Positions 21,576-31,728 of a DNA stretch of 64,000 nt are shown here, piece after piece (the first letter of the stretch is position 1; each line of letters starts with the position of its first letter). The translations under genes were made by a program, and so were the position numbers. Origin of the DNA: Lysobacter sp. K5869 (GTDB lineage: Bacteria > Pseudomonadota > Gammaproteobacteria > Xanthomonadales > Xanthomonadaceae); NCBI RefSeq assembly GCF_018847975.1, contig NZ_CP072597.1, positions 4,937,001 through 5,001,000 of the forward strand, written 5' to 3'. Under the pieces are notes generated by a model. That model ran no database searches. It had not been told where the DNA came from and saw nothing but the letters and a program-made list of their open reading frames with translations.

Positions 21576-22180
21576 GCGCCGCGACGCTGGCCGAACGCGC
21601 CAGCCACCTCCTCGAGGTCAAGCACAGCCGCTTCATCGCCCTGGCCGCGCCGGTGGCCTCGCCGGAGGCGGCGCTGGCGTTCCTGGCCGAAGTCGCCGAC
21701 CCGGCCGCCACCCACAACTGCTGGGCCTACCGGATCGGCGCACAATACCGCTCCAGCGACGACGGCGAGCCCTCCGGCACCGCCGGCCGGCCGATCCTGG
21801 CCGCCATCGACGGCCAGGGCTGCGATCAGACCGTGGTCGTGGTCACTCGCTGGTACGGCGGCATCAAGCTCGGCGCCGGCGGTCTGGTCCGCGCCTACGG
21901 CGGCGCCGCGGCCGAATGCCTGCGCCGCGCCCCGCGCCGCGAACTGGTGACCTACGCCGAGTTGGAACTGGCGTATCCGTTCGCGGACACCGGCGCGGTC
22001 CATGCGACACTCAACGCCTTCGGCGCGGAAAAGGCCGACGAACGCTTCGACGCCGCCGGCGCGCGGGTACGCATCCGCCTGCCGGCCGCGCAGCTGCCCG
22101 CCTTGAAAGCGCAGCTGCGCGACGCCACTCGTAATCGCGTGCGTTTGGACGAACCCGACGCACCGCCCTCCCCCGCGTGA
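21572..22180 (+). CDS. IMPACT/YigZ-family protein
   Basis: 202 residues. The N-terminal UPF0029/Impact domain is complete: VKHSRFIALAAPV, HNCWAYRIG, SSDDGEPSGTAGRPIL and VVVTRWYGGIKLGAGGLVRA. The shorter C-terminal DUF1949-like ferredoxin fold ends in an acidic tail. Family members are linked to translation control; the biochemical activity in bacteria is not settled. ATG 21572 overlaps the preceding stop by four bases and the stop is 7 bases before the ABC transporter gene, so it is the middle gene of an operon. Confidence 0.92.
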   Translation: MSAATLAERASHLLEVKHSRFIALAAPVASPEAALAFLAEVADPAATHNCWAYRIGAQYRSSDDGEPSGTAGRPILAAIDGQGCDQTVVVVTRWYGGIKLGAGGLVRAYGGAAAECLRRAPRRELVTYAELELAYPFADTGAVHATLNAFGAEKADERFDAAGARVRIRLPAAQLPALKAQLRDATRNRVRLDEPDAPPSPA

Positions 22181-22187
22181 AAACCCG

Positions 22188-23984
22188 ATGACCGACGCCA
22201 GCGCCGGCTCCCAGGCCGCCCCTAACCGCGACAAGCCGCCGATCGGCAGCCTGCGCATCCTGTGGCCGTTCGTACGCCAATACCGCGGCCTGTTCGTCGC
22301 CTGGCTGTTCGCCCTGGCCGCCTCCAGCGCGGTCACGCTGACCTTGCCGGTGGCGTTCAAGACCATGATCGACCAAGGCTTCGCCCAAAGCGCGGCCGGC
22401 GGCGGCAGCGGCGCGATCGATCAGGCCTTCCTGCTGTTGTTCGTCGTCGCCATCGCCCTGGCCTTGGCGACCGCGGCGCGTTTCTATTTCGTCTCGGTGC
22501 TGGGCGAAAAAGTCGTCGCCGACCTGCGCGAGCAGCTGTACCGCCACCTGATCGCGCTCGACGCCGGCTTCCACGACCGCAACCGCAGCGGCGAGTTGGT
22601 CTCGCGCCTGAGCGCCGACGCCGAACTGCTGCGCAGCGTGATCGGTTCGAGCATGTCGGTGGCGCTGCGCAGCATCGTCACCTTCGCCGGCAGCCTCGGC
22701 ATGCTGTTCGTGACCAGCCCGCGACTGGCCGCCTACGCCTTGGTCGGCATCCCGCTGGCGGTGCTGCCCATCGTCGCCGGCGGCCGCCGCTTGCAGCGCA
22801 TCTCGCGCTCCAGCCAGGACCGCGTCGCCGACGCCAACACCCTGGCCAGCGAAACCCTCGGCGCGGTGCGCACGGTCCAGGCGCACGCGCGCGAGCCTTA
22901 CGAACAAGGCCGCTTCAACGCCTCGCTGCAGGTCGCGATCAAGACCGCGCGCAAGCGCATCCGCGCCCAGGCCTGGGTCACCGCCATCGCCATCGTGCTG
23001 GTGTTCGGCGCGATCACCCTGGTGCTGTGGTCGGGCGCGCACGACGTCGTCGCCGGCCGCCTCAGCGCCGGCACGCTCGCGCAGTTCGTGCTGTACGCGC
23101 TGATCGGCGGCGGCTCCATCGGCGCGCTGGCCGAGGTCTGGAACGAACTGCAGCGCGCCGCCGGCGGCATGGGCCGGATCGGCGAACTGCTGGCCGAGCG
23201 CAGCGCGGTGGCGCCGCCGGCGCGGCCCACGCCGTTGCCGCAGCCGGTGCGCGGCGAAATCGTGTTCGACCAAGTCGGCTTCCATTACCCGCAGCGCCCG
23301 GACCTGCCGGCGCTGCAGGATTTCAACCTGCGGGTGAAGCCCGGCGAGACCATCGCCCTGGTCGGCCCGTCCGGCGCCGGCAAGAGCACGGTGTTCTCGA
23401 TGCTGCTGCGCTTCCACGACCCGCAGCACGGCGCGGTGCGCGTGGACGGCGTGGACGTGCGCGAGGCCGATCTGTCGCGCCTGCGCGACGCCATCGCCCT
23501 GGTGCCGCAGCAGCCGACCATCTTCGCCACCACCGCGCGCGACAACATCCGCTACGGCCGCCTCGACGCCAGCGACGCCGACATCGACCAAGCCGTGCGC
23601 GCGGCCCACGCCAGCGATTTCATCCAGGATCTGAGCGACGGCCTGGCGACCGAACTGGGCGAACGCGGCGCGCGCCTGTCCGGCGGTCAGCAACAGCGCA
23701 TCGTCATCGCCCGCGCCCTGCTCAAGGACGCGCCGATCCTGTTGCTCGACGAAGCCACCAGCGCGCTCGACGCGCAGAGCGAACGCGCCGTGCAGCAGGC
23801 GCTGGAAGCGCTGATGCGCGGCCGCACCACGCTGGTGATCGCGCACCGTCTGGCGACCGTGCTCAAGGCCGACCGCATCGTGGTGATGGACCGCGGGCGG
23901 ATCGTCGCCGAGGGCACCCACGAGGAGCTGCTCGCGCAGGGCGGTTTGTACGCGGAACTGGCCAAGCTGCAGTTTCTGGATTGA
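22188..23984 (+). CDS. ABC half-transporter (MsbA/lipid- or drug-exporter type)
   Basis: 598 residues: six-helix exporter transmembrane domain (about 28-330) fused to one ATPase domain with Walker A GPSGAGKST, Q-loop (LVPQQPTIF), signature LSGGQQQR, Walker B ILLLDEATSALD and H-loop IAHRL. It should work as a homodimer in the inner membrane and export a hydrophobic substrate. The sequence is closest to the MsbA-like multidrug/lipid group, but I cannot tell substrate from sequence. A true msbA is often followed by lpxK, which is absent here, so a lipid A flippase role is not assigned. Cotranscribed with yigZ. Confidence 0.93.
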   Translation: MTDASAGSQAAPNRDKPPIGSLRILWPFVRQYRGLFVAWLFALAASSAVTLTLPVAFKTMIDQGFAQSAAGGGSGAIDQAFLLLFVVAIALALATAARFYFVSVLGEKVVADLREQLYRHLIALDAGFHDRNRSGELVSRLSADAELLRSVIGSSMSVALRSIVTFAGSLGMLFVTSPRLAAYALVGIPLAVLPIVAGGRRLQRISRSSQDRVADANTLASETLGAVRTVQAHAREPYEQGRFNASLQVAIKTARKRIRAQAWVTAIAIVLVFGAITLVLWSGAHDVVAGRLSAGTLAQFVLYALIGGGSIGALAEVWNELQRAAGGMGRIGELLAERSAVAPPARPTPLPQPVRGEIVFDQVGFHYPQRPDLPALQDFNLRVKPGETIALVGPSGAGKSTVFSMLLRFHDPQHGAVRVDGVDVREADLSRLRDAIALVPQQPTIFATTARDNIRYGRLDASDADIDQAVRAAHASDFIQDLSDGLATELGERGARLSGGQQQRIVIARALLKDAPILLLDEATSALDAQSERAVQQALEALMRGRTTLVIAHRLATVLKADRIVVMDRGRIVAEGTHEELLAQGGLYAELAKLQFLD

Positions 23985-24024
23985 ACCGGCCGGCGCGCCG
24001 CCGGCCTCGCTCATGGACTAAGAG

Positions 24025-24600
24025 ATGCAACGGATCGCAACCCTCGCCCTCGCCTTCGCGCTGACCGCCGCGGCGCCCACCCTCGCCTTCGCGGCGACCG
24101 CCGCCGCGCCGGCGCACGCCGCGGTCGAAACCGTCGGCGAATACAGCAACGTGCGCGTCAGCCACAGCGAAGACCCGCACGCCTACGGCTACACCGTCGA
24201 GCTGTATCGCCAGAACGGCGAGTTGTTCGGCCTGCTCTATTCCGACCAAGGCTTGGTCGGCGACACCCCGCGCGGGCGTTTGCAGGACCTGCGCTACGAC
24301 CCCGCCAGCGGCGCGCTGTCGTTCCGCGCCAAACTCACCCTAGGCCGCGAATACGGCCGCGAGTCCGGCCCCGACGGCCGCCCCAGCCGCGACCTGTTCC
24401 GATTCGACGGCCGCCTCAGCGGCAAGCTGCTGAGCGGCACCTTGGAGCATCGCGACGGCTACAAGCCCGACGCGCCCGGCGAGCGCGAGAAAGTCGCGCT
24501 CAAGTTCGACGCGCAAGCCACGCGCGATCTGCGCGAACTCGCGCCGGCCAGCCGCGCGGCGTGGCAAGCCGAGGAACTGCCGTTCGGGCCGGAGTGGTGA
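24025..24600 (+). CDS. Exported protein of unknown function
   Basis: 191 residues with a clear Sec signal peptide (RIATLALAFALTAAAPTLAFA). The mature part begins VETVGEYSNVRVSHSEDPHA and looks like a small beta-rich domain with alternating polar/aromatic strands (YGYTVELYRQNGELFGLLY). No catalytic motif or cysteine is visible. It follows the ABC transporter by 40 bases and may belong to its transcript. Family not recognised. Confidence 0.8.
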   Translation: MQRIATLALAFALTAAAPTLAFAATAAAPAHAAVETVGEYSNVRVSHSEDPHAYGYTVELYRQNGELFGLLYSDQGLVGDTPRGRLQDLRYDPASGALSFRAKLTLGREYGRESGPDGRPSRDLFRFDGRLSGKLLSGTLEHRDGYKPDAPGEREKVALKFDAQATRDLRELAPASRAAWQAEELPFGPEW

Positions 24601-24634
24601 GCCCGCGCGCCGACGCACGGCGCCGCTAAAACGA

Positions 24635-24657
24635 ACGCCCCGCGCGAAGCGGGGCGT
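24635..24657 (-). terminator. Terminator of the alpha-lytic protease gene
   Basis: Nine-base arms ACGCCCCGC/GCGGGGCGT around GCGAA. On the minus strand the stem is followed by TCGTTTTAGC. It lies about 60 bases after the protease stop, between convergent genes. Confidence 0.75.
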
Positions 24658-24716
24658 CCGCATCCACGGCGCTGCAGGCGCGGCGCCGTCGATTTCCGCC
24701 GACCTTCGCGCCGGCC

Positions 24717-26108
<1,392 letters not shown>

Positions 26109-26353
26109 TCACACGCGCAGTACGAGGCGCGTCACAAGACCGCGCATTCGCCGGCGCATTGCGGAAGCTGAGCGAGTTCGCCGCGCGTCGCGCGAACATC
26201 GCGATGCGCGTTGCTGCGTTGCAACGCACGCCGGCAAGTGTGTTTGTTCGTGCATGTGGAGCGCGATCCACGAAAGCGGTTTTATGCGGCGGCGCGCATT
26301 GGTGCGCGCGTTGAGCATTTTCTCTGCCGCTATACAGCGCGTTCAACCACAAA

Positions 26354-26440
26354 GCGTCATCACCGCGAACGCGTGGATCCAGAGGTGACGAAGTTCTCTC
26401 GCGATGAAGCCCTGGATTCCCGCAGTCGCGGGAATGACGG
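26354..26440. repeat. Degenerate palindromic repeat in the gap upstream of alpha-lytic protease (25911-26548)
   Basis: GGATTCCCGCAGTCGCGGGA followed by ATGACGG, paired with a diverged inverted copy (CGTCATCACCGCGAACGCG). It resembles the GTCATTCC family but with a different stem. The remaining 640-base region has no convincing gene; it must carry the alpha-lytic protease promoter, which I could not pinpoint. Confidence 0.6.
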
Positions 26441-26548
26441 CTTCGATGCAGCAAGCCGCAGGCGCTCCGGCGCACGGCGTCGCCGCGGCGGTCATCGCTG
26501 CATCGCCTCGTCGCTGCATCGCATCGATCGCCTTGATCGCGCGGACGC

Positions 26549-26725
26549 CTAACCCCGCGCCTCGGCCCGCGCCCACAGCCACACCATCAGCGCGGCGAGC
26601 GCCAGCAACCCGGCGCCACGGCCGAGCCACATCAACGCGAACGAAAAATCCGAACCGTGCGCCGGCGGCGGCACCGCCGTCAGGGCGAGCAAGGCCAGGG
26701 CTTGGGATTTACGTGAACCACGCAT
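26549..26725 (-). CDS. Small membrane protein of unknown function
   Basis: 58 residues (MRGSRKSQALALLALTAVPP...). The N-terminus is signal-like and the C-terminal half is one strong hydrophobic helix (GAGLLALAALMVWLWARA) ending in charged residues. The ATG at 26725 is supported by GGGAGG seven bases upstream, which is why I call it real despite its size. No homologue recognised. It stands alone between the DUF1877 gene and the alpha-lytic protease. Confidence 0.6.
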   Translation of the reverse strand: MRGSRKSQALALLALTAVPPPAHGSDFSFALMWLGRGAGLLALAALMVWLWARAEARG

Positions 26726-26895
26726 GGCGCGCCTCCCGCGGCGGCGTGCGTGCCGCCTCATCCGACCTTACACCCATTCGCGCCCGGCCCGACCCGACGG
26801 TGCGCGGCGCGCGACCGGCGGTACCGGCATCGCGCGAGGATGGCCGCCCGCACGCATTCAGACAACTGACGAAGCGATGAAACCGCCGCGAACGC

Positions 26896-27390
26896 TCAAC
26901 CGATCGTCGCGAACACATCGTCCCCGCGCCGCGCCGCCGCGGCATAGAACCCGCTCAACTGCGCGTAGTAATCGAGCACGTACTCCTTGGCCTCGTCGCC
27001 GTCGCGCAGCCAGATCACGTCGGGATAGATCTGCGCATCGGCCAAGGCCTGCGCGTCGTAGCGCGCGGCGAACTCGGCCGGCGGCAGTTCGGCGAGCGCC
27101 TGCGCGACTTGCCGCACCTGCTCGGCCGGCAGATGGCGCCAGTTGGCGTCGGCGTCGTCCTCGCCCACCGGCGAGCCGCCGAACACCGCCCAGGCCCACG
27201 GCGCTTCACCGGCCCAGGCCGAACCGGTGAGGACGAAGTGGATCGCGTGCCAGGCTTTGTCGAGGTAAGCGTCCTGCCCGCCTTGCGCGTCTTCGCGCTC
27301 GTACAGCGCTTCCTCGATCCGGTGCGATCGCTCCAGCAGCGCGGCGGCACGCGCCGGATCCATCGCGGTGGCGCTCCAAGTCATGCCCAT
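26896..27390 (-). CDS. DUF1877 (YfbM-like) protein
   Basis: 164-residue cytoplasmic protein. Start MGMTWSATAMDPARAAALLE and the core motifs DKAWHAIHFVLTGSAW and VFGGSPVGEDDAD are typical of the YfbM/DUF1877 family, whose function is unknown. ATG 27390 is chosen because family members begin MGM; the codon six bases upstream is TTG. The protein is acidic and unlinked to its neighbours. Confidence 0.88.
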   Translation of the reverse strand: MGMTWSATAMDPARAAALLERSHRIEEALYEREDAQGGQDAYLDKAWHAIHFVLTGSAWAGEAPWAWAVFGGSPVGEDDADANWRHLPAEQVRQVAQALAELPPAEFAARYDAQALADAQIYPDVIWLRDGDEAKEYVLDYYAQLSGFYAAAARRGDDVFATIG

Positions 27391-27505
27391 GGCCAACGGT
27401 TCCCGTGTCGGACGATCAAGCGAGTGTGCAACGCGCGCATCTCAGGCGTCGATACGAATCGATGCGACCGACGGCCTGGAGCGCGGTCCGGGCTTGGCGC
27501 GAGGT

Positions 27506-28003
27506 TCAAGGATCGATGCGGATCGGCGTACCGGTCGGCACCAGGCTCCAGACTTCCTCGATCTGCGCGTCGGTCAGCGCGATGCAGCCGTCGGTCCAAT
27601 CGCGCATATAGCCCTTCGGCGTACCGCCGTGGATCATGATGTCGCCGCCCGGATCGACGCCGCGCGCCCGCGCTTGCTTGCGGTCGGCCTCGTTGGGATA
27701 CGACACGCGCAACGACAGATGGAAGCGGCTGTTGGGATTGCGCCCGCTGACGCGGTAATCGCCCTCGGGCGTGCGCTCGTCGCCCTGCTGGCGCTTGTGC
27801 CCGACCGGCGCGTCGCCGAGCAGGATCGCGTAGGTGCGGATCAGTTTGCCGTCGCGGTACAGGCGCATGCGCCGTTCGGATTTGCCGACCTGGATGCGGT
27901 CGGCCTGCTGCGCTTGCGGCGCCATCGCCGGCGGCGTGCGCGCGAACGCGGGTGCGAGGCAGGCGGGCAGCAGCGCGAGCGTCAGGACGATGCGCGCGCT
28001 CAC
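27506..28003 (-). CDS. Periplasmic L,D-transpeptidase (YkuD domain)
   Basis: 165 residues: signal peptide (RIVLTLALLPACLAPAFA), then a YkuD domain. The motif IMIHGGTPKGYMRDWTDGCI supplies the conserved His and the catalytic Cys of TDGCIAL. Expected to act on murein, making 3-3 crosslinks or attaching or releasing proteins (YafK-type single-domain enzymes include hydrolases). GTG 28003 overlaps the upstream acyl-CoA dehydrogenase stop by four bases (GTGA), so translation is coupled. The short length argues against an extra LysM or peptidoglycan-binding domain. Confidence 0.9.
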   Translation of the reverse strand: MSARIVLTLALLPACLAPAFARTPPAMAPQAQQADRIQVGKSERRMRLYRDGKLIRTYAILLGDAPVGHKRQQGDERTPEGDYRVSGRNPNSRFHLSLRVSYPNEADRKQARARGVDPGGDIMIHGGTPKGYMRDWTDGCIALTDAQIEEVWSLVPTGTPIRIDP

Positions 28004-29640
28004 GCCGGCAAACCGCGCTGGGCGATGGCGACGAAATCCAGATCGTCCGGCAAGGTGCCGAAGCCGAGCCCGTGCCCGCCGCCGAGGCGGCTGCGGCAGA
28101 ACGCGGCCGCGACCGGGCTGCCCGCGCGCAGCAGCAACGCCGCTTGCAGCGCCAGGGCGAGCCGCTCGACCCAACTGCGCATCTGCGCTTCGGGCAGTGC
28201 GCCGGACAAGGCGCGCGCGAGCGGCTCCAGGTAAGCGTCGAACGCGCCGTCGCGGCCGCGCGCGGCGTCGAGTTCGGCCAGCAACGCGCGCCCTGCCTCG
28301 GGTTCGCGCGCCAGCGCGCGCAGCACGTCCAGGCATTGGATGTTGCCGCTGCCTTCCCAAATCGAATTCAGCGGCGCCTGCCGGTACAGCCGCGGCAACA
28401 GCGATTCCTCGACATAGCCCGCGCCGCCCAGGCATTCCTGCGCCTCGTTGACGAAGGCCGGCGCGCGCTTGCAGATCCAGTACTTGCCGATCGCGGTGAC
28501 GATGCGCGCGAACGCGGCCTCGCCCGGGTCGCGCGCGGCGCGGTCGATGGCGCCGGCCACGCGCAGCGCCAGCGCGGTGGCGGCCTCGGATTCCAGCGCC
28601 AGATCGGCCAGCACGTTGCGCATCAGCGCGTGCTCGGCCAAGACCTTGCCGAACGCGCGGCGATGGCGCGTGTGGTGCAACGCCTGCGCCAGCGCCATGC
28701 GCATTTCCGCGGCCGAGCCGAGCATGCAGTCCAGGCGGGTCAGCATCACCATCTCGAGGATGGTCGCCACCCCGCGCCCTTCCTCGCCCACGCGCTGGGC
28801 CCAGGCGTTGTGGAATTCGACTTCCGACGAGGCGTTGGACCAGTCGCCGAGCTTGTCCTTGAGCCGCATCAGCCGCAGCGCGTTCTTGCCGCCGTGCGGG
28901 TGCCAGCGCGGCAGCAGGAAGCAGGTCAGGCCACCGGGCGCCTGGCCGAGCACGAGGAAGCCGTCGGACATCGGCGCGGAGAAGAACCATTTGTGCCCGA
29001 CCAGTTCGTACTCGTCGCCGCCGATCGGCGTGGCGACGGTCTGATTGGCGCGCACGTCCGAGCCGCCCTGCTTCTCGGTCATGCCCATGCCGAGCGTCAG
29101 CCCGGCCTTGTCGGCGGCGGCGACGTCGCGGCCGTCGTAATGCGGCGCGGCGGCCTTGCCCATCCACTGCGCCAACGCCGGCGCGTGGCGCAGCACCGGC
29201 ACGCTGGCGTGGGTCATGGTCAGCGGGCAGCTGCTGCCGGGTTCGGATTGGTGATGCAGATAGCTCAGCGCCGCGCGCGCCACGTGCGCGCCGGGCACCG
29301 GCTCGTGCCACGACAGGCCGGCGACGCCGTGTTCGATCGCCGCGCCCATGATCGCGTGGTAATGCGGGTGGAACTCGACCTTGTCGATGCGATGGCCGTA
29401 GGCGTCGTGGCTGCGCAGGCGCGGCTTGTCGCGGTGCGCGTCGACGCTCAGCGCCAGCAGCTCGTTGCCGGCGAAGGCGCCGTAGCGCTGCAGGCGCGCG
29501 GCGAAGGCGCCGCCGCCCTCGCGCTCGACCGCCTCGCGCAGCGCGGCGTCGTCGGCCCACAGATCGCGCGGCGGGAACGGCGGCGGCTGGTTGTCGACCG
29601 CGTGGGTCGCGAACGGCGGCAGCGTGGCGGGCGTGTCCAT
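28000..29640 (-). CDS. aidB: AidB-like acyl-CoA dehydrogenase
   Basis: 546-residue FAD enzyme with the AidB arrangement: N-terminal extension (HAVDNQPPPFPPRDLW), TMTHASVPVLRHAP, GMGMTEKQGGSDVRANQT, HKWFFSAPMSDGFLVL and LGGAGYVEESLLPRLYRQAP, then LNSIWEGSGNI. In E. coli AidB belongs to the adaptive response to DNA alkylation and binds DNA, with weak isovaleryl-CoA dehydrogenase activity. Here no ada or alkB is nearby. ATG 29640 has GGAGAG upstream. Operon with the L,D-transpeptidase. A catabolic acyl-CoA role cannot be excluded. Confidence 0.88.
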   Translation of the reverse strand: MDTPATLPPFATHAVDNQPPPFPPRDLWADDAALREAVEREGGGAFAARLQRYGAFAGNELLALSVDAHRDKPRLRSHDAYGHRIDKVEFHPHYHAIMGAAIEHGVAGLSWHEPVPGAHVARAALSYLHHQSEPGSSCPLTMTHASVPVLRHAPALAQWMGKAAAPHYDGRDVAAADKAGLTLGMGMTEKQGGSDVRANQTVATPIGGDEYELVGHKWFFSAPMSDGFLVLGQAPGGLTCFLLPRWHPHGGKNALRLMRLKDKLGDWSNASSEVEFHNAWAQRVGEEGRGVATILEMVMLTRLDCMLGSAAEMRMALAQALHHTRHRRAFGKVLAEHALMRNVLADLALESEAATALALRVAGAIDRAARDPGEAAFARIVTAIGKYWICKRAPAFVNEAQECLGGAGYVEESLLPRLYRQAPLNSIWEGSGNIQCLDVLRALAREPEAGRALLAELDAARGRDGAFDAYLEPLARALSGALPEAQMRSWVERLALALQAALLLRAGSPVAAAFCRSRLGGGHGLGFGTLPDDLDFVAIAQRGLPA

Positions 29641-29813
29641 GAGCGGGCGTCTCTCCTGCGGATTCGTCCCGATTCTAGACCCGGAAAATTAGAGCGGCGC
29701 TTCCATACGCGGTTCTCAGCGCGGCGCGCGGCCGCGTTCGGCGCGCGATGCGCGGCGAAAACGCCGCCGCCCCGCGGCGACGCAGCGCGGCGAAGCCGGA
29801 CGCGCCGCAAAAG

Positions 29814-29839
29814 AAAAGGCCCCGCCGAAGCGAGGCCTT
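29814..29839 (-). terminator. Terminator of the cold-shock gene
   Basis: AAGGCC and GGCCTT arms, extended by imperfect pairing, with a GCTTCGGC-type loop. On the minus strand the stem runs into TTTTCTTTT. About 95 bases after the csp stop. It lies in the roughly 290-base gap between csp and aidB. Confidence 0.8.
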
Positions 29840-29933
29840 GGAAACTGTCCGACGGGCCTGTCCTGAACGAACCGGTCCGATGTGGAACGATAGGGCGATA
29901 CGCCGAAACCCGCGCGGCGGGCAATGCGAACGA

Positions 29934-30140
29934 TCAAGCCTGCGGAGTGACTTCCGAAGCTTGCGCGCCCTTCGGGCCCTGGGTCAGCTGGTAGCTGACG
30001 CGCTGGCCTTCCTGCAGGCTGCGGAAGCCCTTGGCGTTGATCGCGGAGAAATGCACGAATACATCCGCGCTGCCATCTTCGGGAGAGATGAAACCGAAGC
30101 CCTTGGCGTCGTTGAACCACTTCACGGTGCCGTACTGCAT
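29934..30140 (-). CDS. Cold-shock domain protein (CspA family)
   Basis: 68-residue single-stranded nucleic-acid-binding OB fold with RNP1 KGFGFI and RNP2 VFVHFSAI. Acts as an RNA chaperone in the cytoplasm. The start [14 protein letters not shown] at 30140 matches family N-termini; the longer frame upstream is leader sequence. An AAGGAT and an earlier GAGG precede the ATG. The roughly 185-base leader to the next gene may hold a cold-responsive untranslated region, which I cannot verify. Confidence 0.95.
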   Translation of the reverse strand: MQYGTVKWFNDAKGFGFISPEDGSADVFVHFSAINAKGFRSLQEGQRVSYQLTQGPKGAQASEVTPQA

Positions 30141-30327
30141 ATCCTTATTGACCTCATGCTGGATGCGTTGACGTGCGTCGCCGCCGCGTGGCGTATGACG
30201 CACCGACGAGTATGCAAACTGTGCCATTGGATGACAACGGCTCAGCGTGACGGCATCGGACACGTGAAACGAGGAAATTTCCGGCCACGCCGCGAACGCG
30301 GCTTCGCGTTTATGCGACCGCGATCAC

Positions 30328-31101
30328 TCAGGCCGCGTCCAACAGAGCCTCGAGCAGCGCCGGCAAACCCGACGACGCGGCGGCGACGTTGTCGAGCACG
30401 TCCTGCAGGGTGATCACTTCGTCCGGATCGGGACCGGCGCCCGCCGCCCAGTTGGCGACGATGGCCAGACACGCGTAATCCAAGCCCAACTCGCGCGCGA
30501 GGCCGGCTTCGGGCATGCCGGTCATGCCGACCAGATCGCAACCGTCGCGGCGCATGCGCGCGATTTCGGCGCGGGTTTCCAGACGCGGGCCTTGGGTCGC
30601 GCCGTAGCAACCGCCGTCGACCAGCGCCACGCCGGCGCGCTGCGCCGCCGCCAACACCGCCGCGCGCAGCGAGCGGGTGTAGGGCTCGCCGAAATCCACG
30701 TGCAGCACTTCGGCGCCCAGGTGTCCATCGGATTCCACTTCGCAGATCGTGGAGACGCGGCCCCAGGTGTAATCGATCAGCTGATCCGGGCAACCGAGCA
30801 CACGCGGCCCGAACCGTTCGGTGATGCCGCCGACCGTATTGAGCGCCAGCACCCGGGTCGCGCCCAGCGCTTGCAGCGCGGCCAGATTGGCGCGGTAGTT
30901 GATCTGGTGCGGCGGCAGCGAATGGCCTTCGCCGTGGCGCGCCAGGAACGCGACGCGGCGGCCGCCGAGCGTGCCGACGCGGACCGGGCCGGACGGCGCG
31001 CCGTAACGGGTGACCGGCTGGTGCGATTCGACGTCCTGCAGTTCGGCGATGCGGTAGAGGCCGGTGCCGCCGATGACGGCGAGATCGATGGGTGGGGTCA
31101 T
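30328..31101 (-). CDS. S-methyl-5'-thioinosine phosphorylase
   Basis: 257-residue purine nucleoside phosphorylase of the MtnP family. Motifs: AVIGGTGLY (phosphate loop), ARHGEGHSLPPHQINYRANL, ALNTVGGI, YGATQGPRLET and DLVGMTGMPEAGLARELGLD. The last motif and the overall pattern match the Pseudomonas aeruginosa methylthioinosine-specific enzyme rather than MTA phosphorylase, so the salvage route probably deaminates methylthioadenosine first. It is placed downstream of hpt, which can recycle the hypoxanthine released. That functional link is inference but fits well. Confidence 0.88.
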   Translation of the reverse strand: MTPPIDLAVIGGTGLYRIAELQDVESHQPVTRYGAPSGPVRVGTLGGRRVAFLARHGEGHSLPPHQINYRANLAALQALGATRVLALNTVGGITERFGPRVLGCPDQLIDYTWGRVSTICEVESDGHLGAEVLHVDFGEPYTRSLRAAVLAAAQRAGVALVDGGCYGATQGPRLETRAEIARMRRDGCDLVGMTGMPEAGLARELGLDYACLAIVANWAAGAGPDPDEVITLQDVLDNVAAASSGLPALLEALLDAA

Positions 31102-31176
31102 GGGAGGCGAAAAGCGGGAATGGGGGTTAGGGAACTCAGGCCGCGCGCGATCGGGCGGTACGCGCGGCTGAAGCGT

Positions 31177-31728
31177 TCAGCGCAGCGCGTAGATCGCCGG
31201 CAGGTTGCGGCCCTGCTCGTGGAAGTCCATGCCGTAGCCGAACACGTAGCGATCGGGCACGTCCACGCCGACGTAATCGGCGCGCAGGCCTTCCACGCAG
31301 CGGTCGTGCGCCTTCACCGCGAGCGCGGCGATGCGGACCTCGGCGGCGCCTTGCTCGAAGCACCATTCGCGGATCGCGTGCAGGGTATGGCCTTCGTCGA
31401 CGATGTCGTCGGCCAGCAGCACCCGGCGCCCGCGCAGCGGCGTGGCCGGACGGTGCTTCCACACCAGATCGGCGCCGGTGGTGGCGCCGCGGTAACGGGT
31501 CGCGTGCAGGTAATCGAATTCCAGGTCCAGGCCGCGCTCGCCCAGTTCCATCGCCAGCTGCGCGGCGAACGGCAGGCCGCCGTGCATGACGGTCAGATAG
31601 ACCGGACGCGCGCCGGCGTAGTCGTTGCGGATGCGCACCGCCATGCGCGCGATCTCGCGCTCGAGCTGGCGGCGGTCGAAGATCAGGTCGGCGTTTTCCA
31701 ACGCGGCGGCCAGGTCGTGGTTGCTCAT
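31177..31728 (-). CDS. hpt: Hypoxanthine(-guanine) phosphoribosyltransferase
   Basis: 183-residue purine salvage enzyme converting hypoxanthine or guanine and PRPP to nucleotides. The PRPP loop VLLADDIVDEGHTL and the hood/flexible regions (TVMHGGLPFAAQL, FDYLHATRYRG) are intact. ATG 31728 overlaps the nagZ stop by ATGA. Cotranscribed with nagZ and probably with the phosphorylase 75 bases downstream, combining cell-wall and purine recycling in one transcript. Confidence 0.93.
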   Translation of the reverse strand: MSNHDLAAALENADLIFDRRQLEREIARMAVRIRNDYAGARPVYLTVMHGGLPFAAQLAMELGERGLDLEFDYLHATRYRGATTGADLVWKHRPATPLRGRRVLLADDIVDEGHTLHAIREWCFEQGAAEVRIAALAVKAHDRCVEGLRADYVGVDVPDRYVFGYGMDFHEQGRNLPAIYALR

